DNA from: Rickettsiales bacterium
GTDB lineage: Bacteria > Pseudomonadota > Alphaproteobacteria > Rickettsiales > Anaplasmataceae
DNA: 10,749 nucleotides
Assembly (NCBI GenBank): GCA_031286185.1
Contig: JAITUS010000147.1
Location: forward strand, 1 to 10,749
Direction: 5' to 3'
The first letter of the stretch is position 1. Each line of letters begins with the position of its first letter. The position numbers and the translations under genes are program-made. Positions 6,488-10,749 of this stretch are shown in pieces. The notes below the pieces were generated by a model that did not search any database, was not told the origin of the DNA, and saw nothing but the letters and a program-made list of their open reading frames with translations.

Positions 6488-9049
6488 ATGGACTTAAATA
6501 AATTTACCGAAAAAGCAAAAGGCCTAATTCAAAGTGCCCAAATGAAAGCATTGGGAGCTGGGCATCAGGTTTTCATGCCTGAGCACTTACTAAAGGTGAT
6601 GCTCGAAGATGAATCAGGTTTAGTCCAGGATTTGATAGGTGCTTGTGGTGGAAATGTGCAAAATATTTCCGATGCTGTGGATGATGCAATTAAAAAATTT
6701 CCAGTAGTTGAAGGTCCGGGAAGTAGTAGCCTTCAACTTTCAAGAGAAGTAGCAAAAGTTTTTGAAGATTCAATTGGTATTGCAAGGAGAAATAAAGATT
6801 CATTTGTTACCGTTGAGCGTTTACTACAGGGCTTGGCTGCACAAAAAGATGGTACTGTGGGTAGAATTTTAATGGAAAATATTGTGACTCCACAAAAGTT
6901 GAACTTAGTCATTGCAGAAATGAGAAAGGGCAACAGTGCGGACTCGCCAAATAGCGAGGAAAAATTAAACGCAGCAAAAAAATATACAAAAGATATTACA
7001 GAGCTTGCTATACAAGGAAAGCTTGATCCTGTAATTGGTCGTGATGAGGAGATCAGAAGAACTATGCAGGTGTCACTGAGGCGGACAAAAAATAATCCCG
7101 TGCTGATAGGTGAACCTGGTGTTGGAAAAACTGCAATAGTTGAGGGGCTTGCAAATAGAGTCGTTGCAAACGACGTACCACTTGGTTTGCGTGATGCAAA
7201 GGTTTTAGCTTTGGATCTCGGCGCATTAATTGCTGGAACAAAGTTTAGAGGGGAGTTTGAAGAAAGGCTAAAGGCGGTTATTAATGAGATTTCAAAAGCA
7301 GAGGGAAAAATTATATTATTCATCGATGAATTACACACTTTAGTTGGAGCGGGAGCAACAAGTGGTGCAATGGATGCTTCAAATCTGCTAAAGCCTGCTC
7401 TTGCACGTGGAGAAATTCGCTGTATAGGAGCTACAACTTTAGATGAATATCGTGAACATATAGAAAAAGACCCTGCACTTGCAAGGCGTTTCCAGTCTGT
7501 GTTTATTTCTCAACCAACTGAAACTGATACTATTTCAATACTGAGGGGTCTGAAGGAAAGATATGAAGTACATCACGGTATTAGGATTACAGATGGTGCA
7601 ATAATTGCTGCTGCAACATTATCCAATAGGTATATAACAGACAGGTTTTTACCTGATAAAGCGATTGATTTAATTGATGAAGCGGCAAGCAGGGTGAGAA
7701 TTGAAATGGATAGTAAACCCGAGGTTATTGATGAACTTGAGAGAAAAATAATACAGCTAAAAATTGAGTCAGAGGCTCTAAAAAAAGAACGTGATGAAAA
7801 CTCCAAGCAGCGTTTAAAAAAGATAAATGAAGAGATTGAAAACCTAAACAGTAAGTTTGCTGACTTAAACAGTAAATGGCAGATAGAGAAGAATAAAATA
7901 GCTAGAATTCAAGAAACAGCAGAAAAATTAGACGACGCTAGAAAAGAGCTGGAACTGACTCAGCGGAGTGGAAATTTAGGAAGGGCAGGGGAGCTGATGT
8001 ATGGTGTGATTCCTCAACTTGAAAATGAGTTGAAAGACCAGGAGGAAGTTACCGATAGTTTCTTAAAAAAAGAAGTTACTGAAGATGATATTGCAAATAT
8101 TGTTTCAAAATGGACAGGAATTCCAGTTGATAACATGATGCACAGTGAAAAAGAAAAGCTCCTTAGTATGGAGAATGAAATAGGAAAAAGAGTGATAGGA
8201 CAAAAGGATGCAATAGAAGCAATAAGTAATTCTGTTAGGCGTTCTCGTTCTGGTGTACAAGACACTAATCGGCCTTTTGGTTCATTTTTATTCTTGGGCC
8301 CAACCGGAGTTGGAAAAACGGAACTTGCGAAAGCCCTTGCTGAATTCCTGTTCGATGATCAATCAGCACTTCTGCGTTTTGATATGTCAGAGTATATGGA
8401 AAAGCACTCTGTTTCAAAGCTAATTGGTGCACCTCCTGGATATGTCGGTTATGAGCAAGGTGGAAGATTAACCGAAGCAGTAAGAAGAAGACCATATCAG
8501 GTAATTTTGTTTGATGAGATAGAGAAAGCAAATCCAGATATATTCAATTTATTACTGCAGATTTTGGATGAAGGCAGACTCACCGATAGCCACGGTAAGT
8601 TGATTGATTTCCGCAATACCATATTAATTTTAACTTCTAATCTTGGTGCTGAGATAATGCTAAAGGGAGATACTAACTCCGTAAAAAGCGAAGTGATGCA
8701 AATAGTTAAATCTGCATTTCGTCCGGAATTTCTAAACAGACTAGATGAGATTATTATATTCCACGGTTTAACCAAGGACGATACTTATAAAATTATAGAT
8801 GTCCAATTTTCTTATTTACAAAAAACACTTGCTAAGCGCAAACTAAGTATAAATTTGTCAGAGGAAGCTAAGAAACTAATAGCGCAAGCTGGCTATGATC
8901 CTGGGTATGGAGCAAGACCGCTAAAAAGGGTAATACAGGAGTGTATTCAAAATAATCTAGCTAAGTTAGTTTTATCGGGAGAAGTAGTGGAAGGTGATGA
9001 GCTAGTAGTGTACGCTCTTGATAATGAAATCTTAGTTAAAAAGGTTTAA
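6488..9049 (+). CDS. clpB: ClpB (Hsp100) protein disaggregase
   Basis: ClpB is a hexameric ATP-driven chaperone in the cytoplasm that works with DnaK/DnaJ/GrpE to pull proteins out of aggregates. The 853 residues are full length for the family. Residues 1-145 are the Clp N domain. AAA domain 1: Walker A GEPGVGKT at 208-215, pore loop [10 protein letters not shown] at 251-260 (Phe at the usual Tyr position), Walker B ILFIDELH at 276-283, sensor 1 GATT at 314-317, and arginines R333/R334 in LARRFQ. Residues about 400-530 form the coiled-coil middle domain typical of ClpB and absent from ClpA. AAA domain 2: Walker A GPTGVGKT at 604-611, pore loop GYVG at 651-654, Walker B VILFDEIE at 672-679, sensor 2 GARPLKR at 808-814. 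The ATG at 6488 gives the standard [10 protein letters not shown] start. It appears monocistronic, bracketed by decayed sequence and long repeats. No defect was seen. Confidence 0.98.
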   Translation: MDLNKFTEKAKGLIQSAQMKALGAGHQVFMPEHLLKVMLEDESGLVQDLIGACGGNVQNISDAVDDAIKKFPVVEGPGSSSLQLSREVAKVFEDSIGIARRNKDSFVTVERLLQGLAAQKDGTVGRILMENIVTPQKLNLVIAEMRKGNSADSPNSEEKLNAAKKYTKDITELAIQGKLDPVIGRDEEIRRTMQVSLRRTKNNPVLIGEPGVGKTAIVEGLANRVVANDVPLGLRDAKVLALDLGALIAGTKFRGEFEERLKAVINEISKAEGKIILFIDELHTLVGAGATSGAMDASNLLKPALARGEIRCIGATTLDEYREHIEKDPALARRFQSVFISQPTETDTISILRGLKERYEVHHGIRITDGAIIAAATLSNRYITDRFLPDKAIDLIDEAASRVRIEMDSKPEVIDELERKIIQLKIESEALKKERDENSKQRLKKINEEIENLNSKFADLNSKWQIEKNKIARIQETAEKLDDARKELELTQRSGNLGRAGELMYGVIPQLENELKDQEEVTDSFLKKEVTEDDIANIVSKWTGIPVDNMMHSEKEKLLSMENEIGKRVIGQKDAIEAISNSVRRSRSGVQDTNRPFGSFLFLGPTGVGKTELAKALAEFLFDDQSALLRFDMSEYMEKHSVSKLIGAPPGYVGYEQGGRLTEAVRRRPYQVILFDEIEKANPDIFNLLLQILDEGRLTDSHGKLIDFRNTILILTSNLGAEIMLKGDTNSVKSEVMQIVKSAFRPEFLNRLDEIIIFHGLTKDDTYKIIDVQFSYLQKTLAKRKLSINLSEEAKKLIAQAGYDPGYGARPLKRVIQECIQNNLAKLVLSGEVVEGDELVVYALDNEILVKKV

Positions 9050-9118
9050 GTCCACTATGTATTTTTGTTAAAAAAAAGAGTTTATTAAATATTTTTGTAA
9101 CTTTGTTTATAATAGCGG

Positions 9119-9140
9119 CTTAATACCAAATCTTCTAACA
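9119..9140 (+). repeat. Short imperfect direct repeat, left of the transposase remnant
   Basis: CTTAATACCAAATCTTC followed by TAACA resembles CTTATACCAAATTCTCAACA at 9381-9400, with a few small differences. The two copies bracket the transposase remnant, and the right one overlaps its first codons. Confidence 0.45.
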
Positions 9141-9161
9141 AACTCCCTCAGCTAACTCTTC

Positions 9162-9398
9162 TTATTGTACCAAAATATAACCAAATTCCCGTGCCCTTTT
9201 GATCAAATTTTTCACAACTTTCTCCTTATAACGTGTGTCATAGTATTCCATTCCTTTTTCTACATATTCTTGCCCGTATTTAAACATACTATAAAATATG
9301 CATGCAATTTTTCTTGCCGTAGCTGTTTTTGGTGCTCCTAATCGTTTTTTCAATCTCCTGTAGTATGCGCCTAATGCGCTCTTATACCAAATTCTCAA
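9162..9398 (-). pseudogene. IS110-type transposase, C-terminal remnant
   Basis: The minus-strand product of about 78 residues contains ALGAYYRRLKKRLGAPK, TATARKIACIFYSMFKYG and EYVEKGMEYYDTRYKEK, which resemble the C-terminal end of IS110-family transposases (the Transposase_20 region and tail). The N-terminal DEDD RNase H-like catalytic part and most of the C-terminal domain are missing, so it cannot be active. The natural stop codon (9162-9164) is retained. The truncation point is near 9381-9400, inside a short sequence that recurs at 9119-9140. The TTG that opens the frame is not a meaningful start. Confidence 0.7.
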
Positions 9399-9400
9399 CA
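9381..9400 (+). repeat. Short imperfect direct repeat, right of the transposase remnant
   Basis: CTTATACCAAATTCTCAACA is the partner of the segment at 9119-9140. It marks the point where transposase homology stops. Confidence 0.45.
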
Positions 9401-9508
9401 GTAATAGGACAAATTAAAGCTAATCTTATGATAAATTTGATGAGGTCGCATGATAAAGCTAAACTGGAATGACACCTTTTTACCCAGTTCATGTTAGTCA
9501 TAAATATT

Positions 9509-9961
9509 TAAGAAATTTACCGAATGAAGAAAAAGGCAAAAAAACTGGCCATTGTCTATTTTCAGTATTGGCGTCTTTTTAAGTCTTAAACGCTGCAATT
9601 TAGCGACTTTTAAACTGCAACAGACCCTTAGCTTAAGTGCTAAGAAACTTACTAAGCAGAAAAAAAGACAAAAGAATCCCGTGGTAGATTGTTCTCACTC
9701 TCTAATCCTGCAAATTGGCATTCTATACTATCTTAAACGACTTATAAGCGCATTTCAGCTTGCATAGGGAAAACCCTAGAAGTCTAGGTAAAATTAATAA
9801 AGACATGCGGTGCACATAGTGCAAAAAATTAAACATAAGACGCCAACTGCATAATACTCTTGTCGTTTAATCTGCACAGATGAAGATAACTGAATACCTC
9901 CAATTTCATGGTTAATGGAGCTGACGGAATTTGTCAAGTAGTTTTTTTGTTTCTATTGAAT
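9509..9961 (+). repeat. Long dispersed repeat, right copy (flanks clpB downstream)
   Basis: This 453-bp copy parallels 5861-6284 in the same orientation. It contains about 29 bp not present in the left copy, mainly around 9790-9860. It also has two small overlapping palindromes absent from the left copy: TAGGG-AAAA-CCCTA (9765-9778) and CCTAG-AAGT-CTAGG (9775-9788). A second start of the AAGAAATTTACC type lies about 135 bp inside each copy (5993 and 9645), so the unit itself appears to be a diverged tandem of two subunits. Short open frames inside it differ between copies and are not credible genes. Confidence 0.85.
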
Positions 9962-10143
9962 GACGCTATGGCTTTTTTTCCACTGTTGTCTTGTATCTTG
10001 TCAAAAGCATCTAATGTTTTAAGCTTAGGCATTAGATGGAGAAGGAAGAACTCTGTAAGCGCTCTTTTTGCCCACAGTTGGCAGGTTTGAGTGAATTTGT
10101 GATATATTTTATTTGCCTCTCCCAATAACAAAGGTTGGTATTA
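9962..10143 (-). pseudogene. Possible decayed minus-strand coding remnant, copy 2
   Basis: On the minus strand, PTFVIG and then, after one extra base, EANKIYHKF (DNA at 10091-10140) match PTFVIGESNKIHNKF of the locus at 5799-5847. Beyond this the frame continues as TQTCQLWAKRALTEFFLLHL and toward the repeat with no relation to copy 1. The extra base breaks the frame. Unknown family; most likely a relic, not an expressed gene. Confidence 0.35.
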
Positions 10144-10150
10144 TATCTTC

Positions 10151-10181
10151 TCGTATCAAAAGAACTTGTTTTTTGATACGA
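10151..10181. repeat. Perfect 11-bp inverted repeat upstream of atpG
   Basis: TCGTATCAAAA (10151-10161) and TTTTGATACGA (10171-10181) are exact reverse complements around a 9-base loop. The right arm contains the -35 box of the candidate atpG promoter. It could be an operator or a hairpin. A Rho-independent terminator is less likely because the stem is AT-rich and no T-run follows the right arm. Confidence 0.7.
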
Positions 10182-10201
10182 ACAATTGTATATTTTAATA
10201 A
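10173..10201 (+). promoter_or_regulatory. Candidate atpG promoter
   Basis: TTGATA (10173-10178), a 17-base spacer and TAATAA (10196-10201) lie about 19 bases before the atpG ATG, predicting a very short leader. The -35 box is inside the right arm of the inverted repeat at 10151-10181. Confidence 0.45.
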
Positions 10202-10220
10202 ATCAGAGTTGTATTATAGA

Positions 10221-10749
10221 ATGAAGAGCTTAAAGGAATTATCCTTAAGAATTAAGAATATTAGGTCTGTACAGAAAACTACAAAAATAATGCAAATGGT
10301 TTCTGCAGCGAAGTTATTGCAGAGCCAAAAAAAGCTATCAAGTTCAAAATTGTATATATCTAAGCTGCATAGCATTGTTTCTTCATTAGTGTTAGCGGTT
10401 GATCAAGAACCGCTGGCAAAAGTTTTAAACACTAGTGATGATGATCCTCACCTAGTATTTATTATTGCATCTGATCGCGGCTTGTGCGGCAACTTTAATT
10501 CTTCCATTGTCAAATTTAGTCAAGAGCATGTAAATAAATTAATCGCAAATGGCAGAAGGGTAGATATTGTATTTTGGGGTAAAAGAGCTTTTGATATAGG
10601 TAAAAATAGGTTTGACTCTAAAAGTATTTTAAAAATTGAAAATAGCAAGGGAATTACGCTAAGGCATATAGAATCCTTGATTGATAGTATGGATCTCAAT
10701 AAGCACAATAAAATTGAGGTTTTCTATAACAAGTTTTATAATACTTTCA
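10221..10749 (+). CDS. atpG: ATP synthase F1 gamma subunit (partial, 3' end beyond window)
   Basis: The gamma subunit is the central rotating shaft of the F1 sector and couples proton flow at the inner membrane to ATP synthesis. The first 176 residues are present (the usual full length is about 290). The N-terminal long helix reads [21 protein letters not shown], with the typical spacing of family N termini, and [14 protein letters not shown] at 83-96 is the hallmark gamma motif (SDRGLCGxxN). The frame is open to the right edge without a stop. The ATG follows TTGTATTATAG; no clear Shine-Dalgarno sequence is visible. Unlike the usual atpHAGDC order, no atpA lies upstream; instead there are repeats and relics. 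That agrees with scattered ATP synthase genes in Rickettsiales. Confidence 0.95.
   Translation, partial: MKSLKELSLRIKNIRSVQKTTKIMQMVSAAKLLQSQKKLSSSKLYISKLHSIVSSLVLAVDQEPLAKVLNTSDDDPHLVFIIASDRGLCGNFNSSIVKFSQEHVNKLIANGRRVDIVFWGKRAFDIGKNRFDSKSILKIENSKGITLRHIESLIDSMDLNKHNKIEVFYNKFYNTF

Noticed and set aside
6733..7338. Minus-strand open frame of 201 codons within clpB
   Set aside because: It lies wholly antisense to the well-conserved clpB AAA domain 1, has a composition typical of antisense shadows, and no recognisable family.
9552..9767. Plus-strand small open frame of 71 codons
   Set aside because: It lies within the right copy of the long repeat and is not conserved as a frame in the left copy.
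9908..10090. Plus-strand small open frame of 60 codons
   Set aside because: It spans the boundary between the repeat and the relic; no family, no ribosome binding site, and not shared with the other copy.
10151..10181. Rho-independent terminator
   Set aside because: The stem is AT-rich and not followed by a T-run; it also overlaps a plausible promoter for atpG.
1..10749. CRISPR arrays and tRNA genes
   Set aside because: No regularly spaced identical short repeats and no cloverleaf-like segment with conserved T-loop sequence were found on reading both strands by eye; this was not run through a dedicated tool.

Overview
This window looks like an AT-rich Rickettsiales chromosome, most probably a Wolbachia endosymbiont of arthropods or nematodes (inference). 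The reasons are: a 23S rRNA gene whose upstream neighbour is a divergent protein gene rather than a 16S rRNA/tRNA spacer; an atpG gene standing apart from atpA; low-GC alphaproteobacterial-type housekeeping proteins; a decayed eukaryote-directed protease gene with a coiled coil and terminal membrane hairpin; an IS110-type transposase remnant; and long degenerate dispersed repeats. No species or strain can be assigned from the sequence alone.

Layout. 1-110: 5' end of the 23S rRNA gene on the minus strand, with two candidate -35/-10 promoters behind it. 459-3839: a plus-strand housekeeping block: a TPR-like/SAM methyltransferase protein, the class I ribonucleotide reductase large subunit, and the RuvX/YqgF nuclease, whose start codon directly follows the reductase stop codon. 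3923-5652: a good promoter followed by a broken gene. Read through four frameshifts and two in-frame stops, it encodes about 556 residues: a Ulp1-like (clan CE) cysteine protease domain with all four catalytic positions present, a long coiled coil, and two hydrophobic segments near the C terminus. 5653-6428: no intact gene; a decayed minus-strand coding scrap and the first copy of a roughly 420-450 bp repeat. 6429-9049: promoter and complete clpB chaperone gene. 9119-9400: C-terminal remnant of an IS110-type transposase. 9509-10140: second copy of the long repeat in the same orientation, then a second copy of the minus-strand scrap. 10151-10201: a perfect 11-bp inverted repeat overlapping a candidate atpG promoter. 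10221-end: 5' 176 codons of atpG, continuing past the window.

How it fits together. The intact genes are core functions: ribosome, dNTP supply, RNA/DNA processing, protein disaggregation, ATP synthase. Between them sit accessory or decaying pieces. clpB is bracketed by direct copies of the same long repeat, which makes this stretch a candidate for recombination or rearrangement. The most interesting item is the broken protease gene: its domain plan (deubiquitinase/deSUMOylase-like catalytic core, coiled coil, membrane hairpin) is that of a host-directed effector, and its promoter and catalytic residues survive despite six lesions.
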